From assembly GCA_964486455.1 (NCBI GenBank), contig CAZAMP010000013.1, positions 26,584 through 90,583 on the forward strand: 64,000 nt of DNA, in the 5' to 3' direction. Shown piece by piece: positions 47,055-55,768 of this stretch (position 1 is its first letter; each line of letters opens with the position of its first letter). The position numbers and the translations under genes were made by a program. Source of the stretch: CAZAMP01 sp964486455 (lineage in GTDB: Bacteria > Eisenbacteria > RBG-16-71-46 > CAZAMP01). The notes beneath the pieces are model-generated. The model ran no database searches. It was not told the DNA's origin and was given only the letters and a program-made list of their open reading frames with translations.

Positions 47055-47339
47055 GTGACCAAGCCAACCGCGAATGTGTTCGGCGCTGCCACGGCGGAGA
47101 TCAAGGAGATCAAGGAGATCATTCTGATGATCACCCAGGCCCTCGTGGACAACCCCGAGCAGGTGCACATAGACGAGGTTTCCGGAAACAAGGCCAGCGT
47201 ATTCGAGGTGACCGCCGCGAAGAGCGACATCGGGAAGATCGTGGGGCGGAATGGGGCCAACCTCAACGCCATGTGGACGATTCTCACCGCGGTTGGTACG
47301 AAACTGGGTCGCAAGGCCGGTCTGGTGGTCATTGACTAG
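47055..47339 (+). CDS. KhpA-like KH-domain RNA-binding protein 1
   Basis: This 94-residue protein has an N-terminal extension of ~18 residues and then a single type-II-like KH domain as in KhpA: IILMITQALVDNPEQVHIDE, SVFEVTAAKSDIGKIVGRNG, then NLNAMWTILTAVGTKLGRKA. The GxxG RNA-contact loop is GRNG. KhpA proteins are ~75-80 residues and bind RNA, often with KhpB. The start is the GTG with GGGGGGAG five bases upstream; an ATG 15 bases earlier lacks a ribosome site. It has a strong sigma54 promoter and faces away from activator 1. Activator gene 2 ends 29 bases downstream on the other strand. Confidence 0.85.
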   Translation: MTKPTANVFGAATAEIKEIKEIILMITQALVDNPEQVHIDEVSGNKASVFEVTAAKSDIGKIVGRNGANLNAMWTILTAVGTKLGRKAGLVVID

Positions 47340-47367
47340 CAGTTCGGCCCCGTAGAGGAATTCGACG

Positions 47368-50220
47368 TCAGTCTGCGCCAGGTTTCTGGATCCCCATCGT
47401 CTTCATCCGGTAGCTCAACGTCGAGGGCTTGAGTCCGAGAAGCTCGGCGGCGCCGTCCGGCCCTGAGACCCTCCACCCCGCAGACTCCAGGGCGGCCACC
47501 ATGTTCTCGCGCTCCTTCAGCTGGATCTCCTCGTCCGTCACAAAGACCGGCTCCGTGCCAGGGTCGTGTGCCGGCCGAGTGGTCGTGTCCCCCCGCCGCG
47601 TGGCCGGGAGCTGCGCGAGCTCGAGCCAGAGCCGCGTTCCCTTCGACAGAATCACCGCACGCTCGATGACGTTTTGCAGCTCCCGGATGTTGCCCGGCCA
47701 ATCGTAATTGTGTAGAGCCTCCGCCTGCGCGCGTGAGAACGCCAGACCCGATCTGTCGAAGTCCCGACATGCACGCTCCAAGAAATGGGTGGCCAGCGAA
47801 ATGATGTCCTCCCGCCGCTCTCGGAGGGCCGGCACTTCGATGGGAAACACACCGAGGCGATAGAAGAGGTCCTCCCGAAAGTGCCCCTTTCGCACATCAT
47901 CGCTCAGATCGCGATTGGTGGCGGCGATGACCCGCACGCTCACCTTGCTCGTCCTCTCCTCCCCTACGCGCTCGAACTCTCCCTCCTGAATGACCCTGAG
48001 GAGCTTGCTCTGGAGTTCCGGAGGGATTTCCGCCACCTCATCGAGAAAGAGCGTGCCCCCGTCCGCGAGCTGAAACCGGCCGACACGATCCCGATGTGCC
48101 CCGGTGAATGCCCCTTTCACATGGCCGAAGAACTCGCTCTCGAACAGCTCGCGCGGAATGGACGCGCAGTTTACCTTCACGAGCGCTTCGTCCTGGCGCG
48201 GGCTCCGGGAATGGATCGCACGGGCGAACAGCTCCTTTCCCACACCGGATTCCCCCAGAATGAGAACGTTCGCGTTCGTCGGTGCGACCGCGCCGATCTT
48301 GGCGAGCACGTGCTGAAGGGCCGGGCTTTCACCGATGATCTCCCCGAAACGGAAGGCCACGTTGACTTCCTCGCGCAAGTAGTCGCGTTCACGCTCGAGC
48401 TCGACCTTGAGCCGCTCGATCTCCTTGAAGGCCTTCTCCCGCTCCGCCTCGGCCTCTTTCCGCTCGGTGATGTCGCGGACCACGGTGAGCATGCACGGCT
48501 CCCCGTCGAGGTCGATCCGCTCGATCCAGAGGTCACACACGCCGCGGGAGCCGTCCTTGGTCCGGGAGGCGACCTCCCACTCTCGGATGTGCGCGCCCCT
48601 CTTCACCGCGTCAAAGACCTCATCACGCTGCGCGAGATCACCCCAGATACCCAGCTCCACGCTGGTCTTGCCGAGCGCCTCCGCCCGGGTGTAGCCGTAC
48701 ATCTTCGAGAAGATCTCGTTGATCTCCATCAACCGCTGGTCAACGAGGGATGTAATCACCACCGCGTTGGGGCTGACGTGGAACGCTTTGTAGAATCGGT
48801 CTTGGGAGAGACGCAGCGCTTCCTCGGCCCGGCGTTCGTCGCTGATGTTGCGCGCAATGCACTGGAGCGCCGGCTTTGCCAGAAACTCCGTCTTCGAGAT
48901 GACGGATGAGTACCAGTGCGTCTGTCCGTTCTTGTCGATGACGCGATTCTCGATTACCTGAGAGTATCGCCGGTCGCTCTCGGTGAACTCTCGAACGAAC
49001 TCCGTGACGCGCCCCACGTCATCCGGATGAATGAACAGGTTCTCTTCCGGCCCGAACTGAAGCTCGTCCGCCGTGTAGCCCGTCTGGTGTTTCAGGGACG
49101 GATTTGCGTAGAGCGTATTGCCCGAGTAATCGGTGATGAACACGATGTCGGAGAACGTCTCCACGAGAGACCGATACTTGGACTCGGATTCGCGCAGTAT
49201 CCGCTCGGCGGTGCGCCGGCCCGTGACGTCGCGTACCACGGCGACCGATCCCGCATACGCTCCATTCTGAAACGACGGTGATACCTTCGCGGAGAACCAA
49301 CGCGCTTTACCCTCGATCTCGAGATTGTATTCGAACTCGACGCTGTCCCCGGCCTTGTTCTTCTCGATTACGTCGGCGACAGCCTCGGAAAGATGGGATG
49401 GCAGAACATCGGCATATGATCGTCCCATGAACCGCTCGGGGAGCACGGAAAGCAGCGCTTCATCCGGGGAATGGTGAAAGATGAAAACGCCGTCGGTGTC
49501 GATCGCGAAGACGAAATCCGCCATCGAAGACAAGACGCCTTCGAGCGTGCTCCGCGACTCGGCGCCCGATTGTTCCGCCCGCTCACGATCGGCAATCTGC
49601 TGGCGCAACAGGTCCGCGCTCTCCTTTTTGCGCAGGTTGGACAGCCCCAGCTCCGCGATCATCGTGGCCATTCCACTCAGAAACGACAGCGTTTTGCGGA
49701 ACACCTGCTCCGGGACGACGGGAACGTCACGCAGCGCCGCCAGATAGGCGTCCTCGTCGTATCCGTAGGTCCGAGCTCGCTCCCTGTACGCCTCGATATC
49801 GGGCTTCTCCAGGAGGACCTGCCCGGTCCAGAGACTCGCCACTCGGATACCCCGGATGACGATGGGGACCCCGCCGTGCGTCAGCCCGTGCCCACAGTCG
49901 CACGTGCCGCAGCTCTCCATGCCGACCATTTGGCGCCGGAGTGTTTGATTGGTGATGCTGCATTCCTGCCGGGAGACCGGATTGGTGCGATGGAATTGAG
50001 TGCAGAGGTCACGCCATCCGGTGCGGATGAGCGTCTCCATGCTTGGGCTTGCGCAGAACGTCGCCGTGAAGCCCGTGGCGGCCGAGAATTGCTCGAGGAT
50101 TTCGCGGAGTCTGTCGATATCTACCAGATCCTCGATCGAGTAGCTCCCGTCGATCAGGTTCCGATTGTGGGTGTCACCGTCGGAGTTCGCTGTCGGTGAA
50201 TCCGCTCTCTTCACGCGCAT
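47368..50220 (-). CDS. Multi-sensor sigma54-dependent activator 2 (PocR-PAS)
   Basis: The 950-residue regulator starts with a PocR-type ligand-binding domain (~33-205): FSAATGFTATFCASPSMETL, FCTQFH-like CTQFHRTNPVSRQEC, and a Cys/His cluster SCGTCDCGHGLTHGGVPIV. Three PAS domains follow (~240-370, ~370-490, ~495-610), then a coiled coil (KEIERLKVELERERDYLREEV). The AAA+ domain has Walker A GESGVGKE (~656), GAFTGA and GTLFLDEVAE, and the Fis-type helix-turn-helix is GGAAELLGLKPSTLSYRMK. PocR domains bind small metabolites in known cases. The start at 50220 has AAGGAG three bases upstream; the open frame extends to 50451. It is divergent from KH gene 2. Confidence 0.92.
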   Translation of the reverse strand: MRVKRADSPTANSDGDTHNRNLIDGSYSIEDLVDIDRLREILEQFSAATGFTATFCASPSMETLIRTGWRDLCTQFHRTNPVSRQECSITNQTLRRQMVGMESCGTCDCGHGLTHGGVPIVIRGIRVASLWTGQVLLEKPDIEAYRERARTYGYDEDAYLAALRDVPVVPEQVFRKTLSFLSGMATMIAELGLSNLRKKESADLLRQQIADRERAEQSGAESRSTLEGVLSSMADFVFAIDTDGVFIFHHSPDEALLSVLPERFMGRSYADVLPSHLSEAVADVIEKNKAGDSVEFEYNLEIEGKARWFSAKVSPSFQNGAYAGSVAVVRDVTGRRTAERILRESESKYRSLVETFSDIVFITDYSGNTLYANPSLKHQTGYTADELQFGPEENLFIHPDDVGRVTEFVREFTESDRRYSQVIENRVIDKNGQTHWYSSVISKTEFLAKPALQCIARNISDERRAEEALRLSQDRFYKAFHVSPNAVVITSLVDQRLMEINEIFSKMYGYTRAEALGKTSVELGIWGDLAQRDEVFDAVKRGAHIREWEVASRTKDGSRGVCDLWIERIDLDGEPCMLTVVRDITERKEAEAEREKAFKEIERLKVELERERDYLREEVNVAFRFGEIIGESPALQHVLAKIGAVAPTNANVLILGESGVGKELFARAIHSRSPRQDEALVKVNCASIPRELFESEFFGHVKGAFTGAHRDRVGRFQLADGGTLFLDEVAEIPPELQSKLLRVIQEGEFERVGEERTSKVSVRVIAATNRDLSDDVRKGHFREDLFYRLGVFPIEVPALRERREDIISLATHFLERACRDFDRSGLAFSRAQAEALHNYDWPGNIRELQNVIERAVILSKGTRLWLELAQLPATRRGDTTTRPAHDPGTEPVFVTDEEIQLKERENMVAALESAGWRVSGPDGAAELLGLKPSTLSYRMKTMGIQKPGAD

Positions 50221-50229
50221 GCTCTCCTT

Positions 50230-50246
50230 GATCCAGACACTGGATC
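50230..50246. promoter_or_regulatory. Perfect palindrome just upstream of the activator 2 ribosome site
   Basis: GATCCAG and CTGGATC, with spacer ACA, form a 7-bp perfect inverted repeat adjoining the AAGGAG of the activator 2 gene. It could be an autoregulatory site or a leader hairpin. Seen in sequence; function unknown. Confidence 0.4.
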
Positions 50247-50283
50247 CGCCTGTTGGGGACACAGATTCTCGGAATTGTCTCAG

Positions 50284-50309
50284 AAGATCTTGGGGGGCAC
50301 AAGATCTTG
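50284..50309. promoter_or_regulatory. Paired AAGATCTTG repeats, candidate enhancer of KH gene 2
   Basis: Two copies of AAGATCTTG (50284-50292 and 50301-50309), each built on the palindrome AAGATCTT, start 17 bases apart. The second lies in a perfect 10-bp palindrome CAAGATCTTG. They are centred ~95 bases before the predicted KH gene 2 transcript start. Paired palindromes are typical of sigma54 activator sites. Confidence 0.5.
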
Positions 50310-50365
50310 CGATTTCCCAATAACGGTAACTCACTTGCCAACAGCACGTTAATAGGCCACGCACG

Positions 50366-50381
50366 TGGCCCGCTCCTTGCA
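50366..50381 (+). promoter_or_regulatory. Sigma54 promoter of KH gene 2
   Basis: TGGCCCGCTCCTTGCA matches the -24/-12 consensus at all core positions (TGGC, CG, TTGCA, ten-base gap) with A to C at one site. Predicted start is near 50392, 37 bases before the GTG at 50429. Confidence 0.8.
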
Positions 50382-50428
50382 AATACGTGTTCATGAACGC
50401 GATGCGGCCGCGAATCAAGGAGGTCTTC

Positions 50429-50704
50429 GTGAACGAGCCGGCACTGCACACTGATCAATCCGATGTGACCGACATCAGAGCCCTTATCGAGCTCATCGCC
50501 AAGGCGATGGTTGACGACCCCGATGCGGTGATCGTCGAAGAAGTCGCAGGTCAACGCGCGAGCGTATTTGAACTGACGGTCGCCAAACCTGACATCGGCA
50601 AGATAGTAGGGAAGCAGGGGGCGAACCTCCGTGCGTTGGAGGTTATCCTCTCGGCCGTTGGTAGCAAGGTGGGGAGAAAAGCGGCTCTCGAGATCGTCGA
50701 GTAG
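50429..50704 (+). CDS. KhpA-like KH-domain RNA-binding protein 2
   Basis: The 91-residue protein has an acidic N-terminal extension (~15 residues) and a KH domain closest in form to KhpA: IRALIELIAKAMVDDPDAVI, SVFELTVAKPDIGKIVGKQG, then NLRALEVILSAVGSKVGRKA. The loop is GKQG, as in typical KhpA proteins. The start is GTG with AAGGAGG five bases upstream. It is transcribed from its own sigma54 promoter, divergent from activator 2, and ends six bases from the tail of activator 3. It presumably binds RNA; targets are unknown. Confidence 0.87.
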   Translation: MNEPALHTDQSDVTDIRALIELIAKAMVDDPDAVIVEEVAGQRASVFELTVAKPDIGKIVGKQGANLRALEVILSAVGSKVGRKAALEIVE

Positions 50705-50710
50705 ACGCCC

Positions 50711-53700
50711 CTAGCCCGGTCGCCGGATCTTGAGCGTCTTGATCTGGTACCGCAGGGTCGACGGTTTGACGTTCAGGATTTCCGCGGCCCCTCCCTTCCC
50801 GGAGACTTTCCAGCCGGATCTTTCCATGGCGGCGACAATGTTGTCCCGCTCGAAACGTCTCATCTCCGCAGCCGTCAGCACGCTCGACTCCTCGCTTCCG
50901 GTTTCGATCAGGACCGCTCCGGCCGGTGGAGTTGACGCCGCTCCCGTCAGTGGCAGATCGAGACCCAAGCGCGCTCCTTTCGACAGGATCGCGGCGCGCT
51001 CGATAACGTTCTGTAGCTCGCGGACATTGCCGGGCCACTCGTATCGTTGAAGCTCCTCCGCCTGTGCCCGGCTCAGAGCGAGGGACGGGCGGTCGAATTC
51101 ACGACAGGCCTCGGCCAGGAAGTGTCTGGCAAGCGGAACGATGTCCTGCCGCCGCACGCGCAACGGGGGAACGACAATGGGGAACACGCTCAGTCGATAG
51201 TACAGATCTTCGCGGAATCGTCCCCGCTCGACCTCTTGCCTCAGGTCGCGATTCGTGGCGGCGATGACCCGGACGTCGACCTTGTTCGTGACTTCCTCGC
51301 CCACACGCTCGAACTCGCCCTCTTGAAGCACCCGCAGGAGTTTCACCTGAAGCTCGGGCGGAATCTCCGCGACCTCATCAAGGAACAACGTACCACCGTG
51401 AGCCAGATGAAATCGACCGACCCGGTCACGATGCGCTCCCGTGAATGCTCCTTTGACGTGGCCGAAAAACTCGCTTTCGAAGAGATCCCTGGGAATCGAC
51501 GCGCTGTTCACCCGGACCAGCGGCTTCGACGCGCGCGGGCTCTGCTCGTGGATCGCCCGCGCAATCAACTCCTTGCCGACTCCTGATTCTCCCTGGAGGA
51601 GGACGCTCGCGTTCGTGGCGGAAACGGCGTCGACCTGCGCCAGGACATACAGGAGCGCCGGGCTGTCGCCAATGATCTCACCCTGCTTCGGCGCGTCGCT
51701 CACCTCCGCGAGGAGATAGTCACGCTCTTGTTCCAGCTCGTCCTTGAGTCGCGCGATCTCGTCGAAGTTCTTACGTCTTTCCTCTTCGCTTCGTCTTCGC
51801 TCGGTGATGTCCCGCACGACGGCCACAGAGCCCGCGTAGTCGTCTCCGGACATCATCGGGGAGAAGTTGGCGCTGAACCACTTCGCGCCCCGCCCGGGTA
51901 TTTCGAGCCGGTACTCTCGCTCCAGCAACCGCCCATTTCTGTTCACCTCGAGACCTTCGGCAATGATTTCGCTCACGTGGGGCGGCATGACGTCGGCGGC
52001 GCTTCGGCCCAGAAACGACTCCGGGCTCATGTAGAAATCATCCGCGGTCGGAGCATGACAGAAGGAGAATCGGCCATCCGGATCGAATACGAAGACGAGA
52101 TCGATCATGGACGACAGGATGCCGCTGAACTTGCTCTCCGACTCTCTGAGCGCCTGCTCCGCGGCCTTGCGCTGTGTAATATCGCGGATGATCACGAGCG
52201 TGGCCGGCTCCCCGTGCCAGGTAGTGACCGCGGCCGTCACCTCGATCTCGACGCGGGTACCATCCTTGTGCCGAATGGCAGTCTCATACCTATGCGGCGG
52301 CTCTTCGCCGTCGTGTCGCTTCTCGAATCGATCGCCGACCTTGGGGACTTCGTCCGGGTGTGCGAGCCCGCGGAAATCCAACCGCAGCAACTCATCGATC
52401 GTGTAGCCGCTGATCTCCGCGGCACGGGAATTCGCATAGACGTGCAGACCGGTCCTGTTCGCGATGAGGATTCCGTCGTTGGCGTTTTCCGCGAGCGCCC
52501 GGAAGTTCTCCTCGCTCTTTCGGAGTGCGTTCTCCATCCGCTTGCGCTCGGTGATATCGGTGACGACCCCGAAACTGCCGGCGAAGCGACCCGTGGGACC
52601 GAACAACGTTTGCGGAGAAACGAGCGCATGAACACGCCCGCCGTCGGGCCGCAGAATGGTCATCTCGTAGGACGCCTGAGTGCCCGCCTCGCGCCGATCG
52701 GCCATGCCCGCGAACGCTCGTCCACTCTCCTCATCCAGGAAGTCCGTCACCGGTTTGCCAACCACCTCATCGAGCGGCCGGCCGGCCATCTCGCAGAGCC
52801 TCTTGTTCGCGTACGTCACCCGGCCTCGCTCGTCCTGTACACCCAGCCCGTCGTTCATCAGCTCCACAAGCTCACGATATCGACGCTCGCTTTCCTTCAG
52901 CGCGGCCTCAGCCAGCTTGCGTTCGGTGATGTCCTCCACCACGGCGATGTGATGTTCGGGATGCTCGCCGACCTCCCACATGGGTGACACCGTCAGGTTT
53001 ACCCAGACGATCGCCCCGTCCTTTCGCACATACCGCTTCTCCATCGAGAAGCTCCGCATCTCCCCGGCCAGAATGCGCCGCGTGCTGTCCAGGTCGGCCT
53101 CGACGTCATCGGGATGCGTGATCTCCTGATATGTCAGCCCGAGCATCTCCTCGGTCGTGTATCCCACGATGTCACAGTACTTTTGGTTGACCCGCACGAG
53201 GCGTCCCGTTCGCGAAACGGTCTGGGCGACACCGACCGCAGCCTGTTCGAACATGGCGCGGAAGCGTTGCTCGCTCTCCGTCAGCGCGGCTTCGGCCGCC
53301 CGCCGTTCGGTCACATCTTCACCGGAGCTCAAGGTGCCGGTGATTTTCCCCGTCTCATCCATGATAAAGGTGTTGTGCCAGGCAATGGTCCGCACCTCTC
53401 CTGTAGATGTAAGGACAGGGTTTTCGTAGTGCTTGAGAGGTTCGATCCCACCTAACATCAGACGGTCGAACGCTTCCCGCACCTCAGCGCGCTCTCTCTC
53501 CGGGAGGCATGTTTCGAACCAGTCCCGGCCGATGATCTGATCCTCCTTGTATCCCAGAAGCTGGCATCCCGCCCGATTCAGCAGCTCAATCTCGCCCTTG
53601 GCGTTCAGCACCAGCATGATAACGCCGGTAATGTCCAGATAGCTCTGCGCGCGATCGCGTTCGTTCTGGACGGCGATCTCTGTCCGCTTGCGCTCGGTGA

Positions 53701-54955
53701 TGTCGAACACGACGCCGTCGATCCCGATGAACTCGCCGTCCTCCGCAAAGAGCGACGTCTTTCTGTCTTCAACCCAGCGAACGGCACCAAGGCTATCGAC
53801 GATCCGGTAGATCTGGACGATGGAGGCCCTCTCCTTAACCAGCGCCTCTCCCTCTCCGGCGATTCGATCCCGGTCGCTCACGTGGACGAGGCTCAGCCAG
53901 TGACCCGGTCTGCGGTTCAGCTCCTCGGGCGAATAGCCGCACAGCGCCTCGCTGCCCGAAATGATCTCTATCGACCGGTCCGCTCTTCCGCGGTAGATCA
54001 TCCCCGGGATGTTCCGGATCAATGCTCGATGGGCGGTCTCTTGTTCCCGCAGCGCCTCCAGGGTCTCCTGACGCTCGGTGACGTCGTGGATGATGACAAG
54101 CAGCTGCCGCTCACCTTCAATCTCGACGGTGCTGAGACCTACTTCCGTATCGATCAGAGACTCGTCGGATCTGCGGAAGCGCCACTCGAAGCGCTGCGGT
54201 CGCCCCTGTAGGGCCTGCGTGACGAACTCCCGCCCGACCTCCCGAGAGTCACGCCCATCGGCCTGAGTGGGCGATGAAAAGCGCCAAAACGGCTGACCCA
54301 TGACCTCGTCCATGGAATAGCCGAACACCTCCAACAACTTCCGATTGCAGCTGGATAGGACATCGCCCTTGGCGATGACGACAGCGTCGTTGACCGAATC
54401 GAGAATGGTTTGCAGAAGCGTTTCTCTCGAACGCTCCCTCGCGTCGGATTCGGACAGCGCCTTGAGATCGCCTTCCAGGAGATCTCGGAACTTCGCGACG
54501 AGATCTTGGAAGCGGAGGGCGTTCGGGTTTTCCTCCCGGTCCATGATGCACACGGTCCCGAGGATTTCCCCGTCCGGCCACCGAATCGGGTACCCGATGT
54601 AGAAGGTGAGGTCATGATCGAGCGCCGGAGAACCGCGCCACTTCGGGTCACGTCGCGCATCACGAATCACGAGCGGATGCTCCGTCCTCAGGCTCTCGGC
54701 GCAGTAGCTGTTTCCCTCCAGCGGTGCGCTGTCTCCCAAGGAAAATGGATTGCCCTCCGAATCGCTCGACACCACCACCGATAGGGCCGCCCCGTCCACC
54801 ATCTTGAGCAACGCAGTGGGAACGCCCAAGACCCCGGACAGCAGGTCGACCACCGACTGCCAATTCGCGATCAGCTCGCTCGGGATGTCCGGGCGCCGTT
54901 CCGCCGGCAGGGATTGAGCGTCGGGCGCGTCTGGCCTGTCTGTAGGTGTGTCCAT
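50711..54955 (-). CDS. Multi-sensor sigma54-dependent activator 3 (GAF-7xPAS)
   Basis: The 1414-residue regulator has an N-terminal GAF domain (~30-190, with SYCAESLRTEHPLVIRDARRD), then seven PAS/PAC units between ~195 and ~1060, each ending in a D-[IV]-T-[EQ]-R box (HDVTERQ, FDITERKR, EDVTERRA, EDITERKL, TDITERKR, RDITQRKA, RDITERRR). A short coiled coil (FDEIARLKDELEQERDYLLAEV) leads to the AAA+ domain: Walker A GESGVGKE (~1122), GAFTGA and GTLFLDEVAE. The last ~45 residues are a Fis-type helix-turn-helix (GGAAEILNVKPSTLRYQIK). No receiver or transmembrane domain is seen. The start at 54955 has GAGG nearby; the frame is open to 55195. It is divergent from KH gene 3. Confidence 0.92.
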   Translation of the reverse strand: MDTPTDRPDAPDAQSLPAERRPDIPSELIANWQSVVDLLSGVLGVPTALLKMVDGAALSVVVSSDSEGNPFSLGDSAPLEGNSYCAESLRTEHPLVIRDARRDPKWRGSPALDHDLTFYIGYPIRWPDGEILGTVCIMDREENPNALRFQDLVAKFRDLLEGDLKALSESDARERSRETLLQTILDSVNDAVVIAKGDVLSSCNRKLLEVFGYSMDEVMGQPFWRFSSPTQADGRDSREVGREFVTQALQGRPQRFEWRFRRSDESLIDTEVGLSTVEIEGERQLLVIIHDVTERQETLEALREQETAHRALIRNIPGMIYRGRADRSIEIISGSEALCGYSPEELNRRPGHWLSLVHVSDRDRIAGEGEALVKERASIVQIYRIVDSLGAVRWVEDRKTSLFAEDGEFIGIDGVVFDITERKRTEIAVQNERDRAQSYLDITGVIMLVLNAKGEIELLNRAGCQLLGYKEDQIIGRDWFETCLPERERAEVREAFDRLMLGGIEPLKHYENPVLTSTGEVRTIAWHNTFIMDETGKITGTLSSGEDVTERRAAEAALTESEQRFRAMFEQAAVGVAQTVSRTGRLVRVNQKYCDIVGYTTEEMLGLTYQEITHPDDVEADLDSTRRILAGEMRSFSMEKRYVRKDGAIVWVNLTVSPMWEVGEHPEHHIAVVEDITERKLAEAALKESERRYRELVELMNDGLGVQDERGRVTYANKRLCEMAGRPLDEVVGKPVTDFLDEESGRAFAGMADRREAGTQASYEMTILRPDGGRVHALVSPQTLFGPTGRFAGSFGVVTDITERKRMENALRKSEENFRALAENANDGILIANRTGLHVYANSRAAEISGYTIDELLRLDFRGLAHPDEVPKVGDRFEKRHDGEEPPHRYETAIRHKDGTRVEIEVTAAVTTWHGEPATLVIIRDITQRKAAEQALRESESKFSGILSSMIDLVFVFDPDGRFSFCHAPTADDFYMSPESFLGRSAADVMPPHVSEIIAEGLEVNRNGRLLEREYRLEIPGRGAKWFSANFSPMMSGDDYAGSVAVVRDITERRRSEEERRKNFDEIARLKDELEQERDYLLAEVSDAPKQGEIIGDSPALLYVLAQVDAVSATNASVLLQGESGVGKELIARAIHEQSPRASKPLVRVNSASIPRDLFESEFFGHVKGAFTGAHRDRVGRFHLAHGGTLFLDEVAEIPPELQVKLLRVLQEGEFERVGEEVTNKVDVRVIAATNRDLRQEVERGRFREDLYYRLSVFPIVVPPLRVRRQDIVPLARHFLAEACREFDRPSLALSRAQAEELQRYEWPGNVRELQNVIERAAILSKGARLGLDLPLTGAASTPPAGAVLIETGSEESSVLTAAEMRRFERDNIVAAMERSGWKVSGKGGAAEILNVKPSTLRYQIKTLKIRRPG

Positions 54956-55093
54956 GGATACCGCCTCGATCGGCCTCGACGCCGGCCGGCGCGAGGAACT
55001 TGGACCGGATCTCACCGTGATCCTCAAGGGTAGCAGGATTTCGCACCAGGGGAGGCGAATTCTCGCGTTTCTCAATTTCTCGTGAAACACCGC

Positions 55094-55108
55094 AGGAGCC
55101 AAGCTCCT
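55094..55108. promoter_or_regulatory. Inverted repeat upstream of KH gene 3 promoter
   Basis: AGGAGC and GCTCCT with spacer CAA form a perfect 6-bp inverted repeat ~65 bases before the predicted transcript start. It is a candidate binding site for activator 3, though its distance is at the short end for an enhancer. Confidence 0.35.
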
Positions 55109-55139
55109 TACCATCAGTAACTTATCATTTGATCTGCAT

Positions 55140-55155
55140 TGGCACGGTCCATGCA
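55140..55155 (+). promoter_or_regulatory. Sigma54 promoter of KH gene 3
   Basis: TGGCACGGTCCATGCA has a perfect TGGCACG and GC with the right gap; only the first T of TTGC is A. Predicted start is near 55166, ~61 bases before the ATG at 55227. Confidence 0.75.
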
Positions 55156-55226
55156 GATTAAGGCATCTGTTCAGCGTAGACCCGAGAGTACCCACTCAAC
55201 CGACCGGGATATCGAGGAGTCAGAGA

Positions 55227-55457
55227 ATGAAAGAGCTCATCGAGGAAATCACGAGAGCGCTCGTCGACGAACCTGCGCGAGTTTCCGTCAACGAAGTCGC
55301 CGGCATAAGCGTTAGTATCTACGAACTCAGTGTAGCGAAAGAGGACATCGGCAAGATCGTCGGTCGTCACGGTGGAAACCTCGCCGCGCTCCGCACGATC
55401 ATGGCCGCCGTCGGCTCGAAGCTGGACCGGAAGGCCATCGTGGAGGTCGTCGAGTAG
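55227..55457 (+). CDS. KhpA-like KH-domain RNA-binding protein 3
   Basis: The 76-residue protein is exactly KhpA-sized, with no N-terminal extension: KELIEEITRALVDEPARVSV, SIYELSVAKEDIGKIVGRHG, then NLAALRTIMAAVGSKLDRKA. The RNA-contact loop is GRHG. The start is the ATG with GAGGAG seven bases upstream. It has its own sigma54 promoter and faces away from activator 3. Of the four copies it is nearest to KH gene 4 in the segment LAALRTIM, which suggests those two are the latest duplicates. Confidence 0.87.
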   Translation: MKELIEEITRALVDEPARVSVNEVAGISVSIYELSVAKEDIGKIVGRHGGNLAALRTIMAAVGSKLDRKAIVEVVE

Positions 55458-55768
55458 GACGGCCGCCGGCCCTGACGCCGGTCTGCCTTCCACGCTTCTC
55501 ACGGTTTCCAGGCCGGTGGCAGCCGCCCGGATTGGGAGCCGTCCGCACCACACCCCACCAGCACGCTGGTTCATCAGCTCTACGCCGCGCGGATTCGTGT
55601 CGCCACCATTGCGAGGATTTGTGAGGCAAACCTCAAGGGTGTGCCGATAACCCTATTCGTGGACGCAATCCACGCGCCGGCGATCGAGTCCGTCTCCGGC
55701 GACTCCGGCCACCGTCCGCGACCCCAGTGGGTGGGGCAGGCACGAGGGCGCCAGAATGGAGGCTTCTC
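55458..55768. other. Spacer between KH genes 3 and 4
   Basis: The 311-base spacer has no sigma54-like element and no convincing gene. The start of KH gene 4 may be reached by read-through from KH gene 3. A frame in the second half (55570 onward) has no family resemblance. Confidence 0.4.

Noticed and set aside
47785..48909. Long open frame on the plus strand inside activator gene 2
   Set aside because: Antisense shadow of AAA+ and PAS coding sequence; no ribosome site and no family resemblance. The same applies to the long plus-strand frames at 11633-12784 and 14288-15544.
55458..55768. Searched for a sigma54 promoter in front of KH gene 4
   Set aside because: No GG/GC pair with the ten-base gap plus flanking consensus was found; read-through from KH gene 3 is the simpler view.
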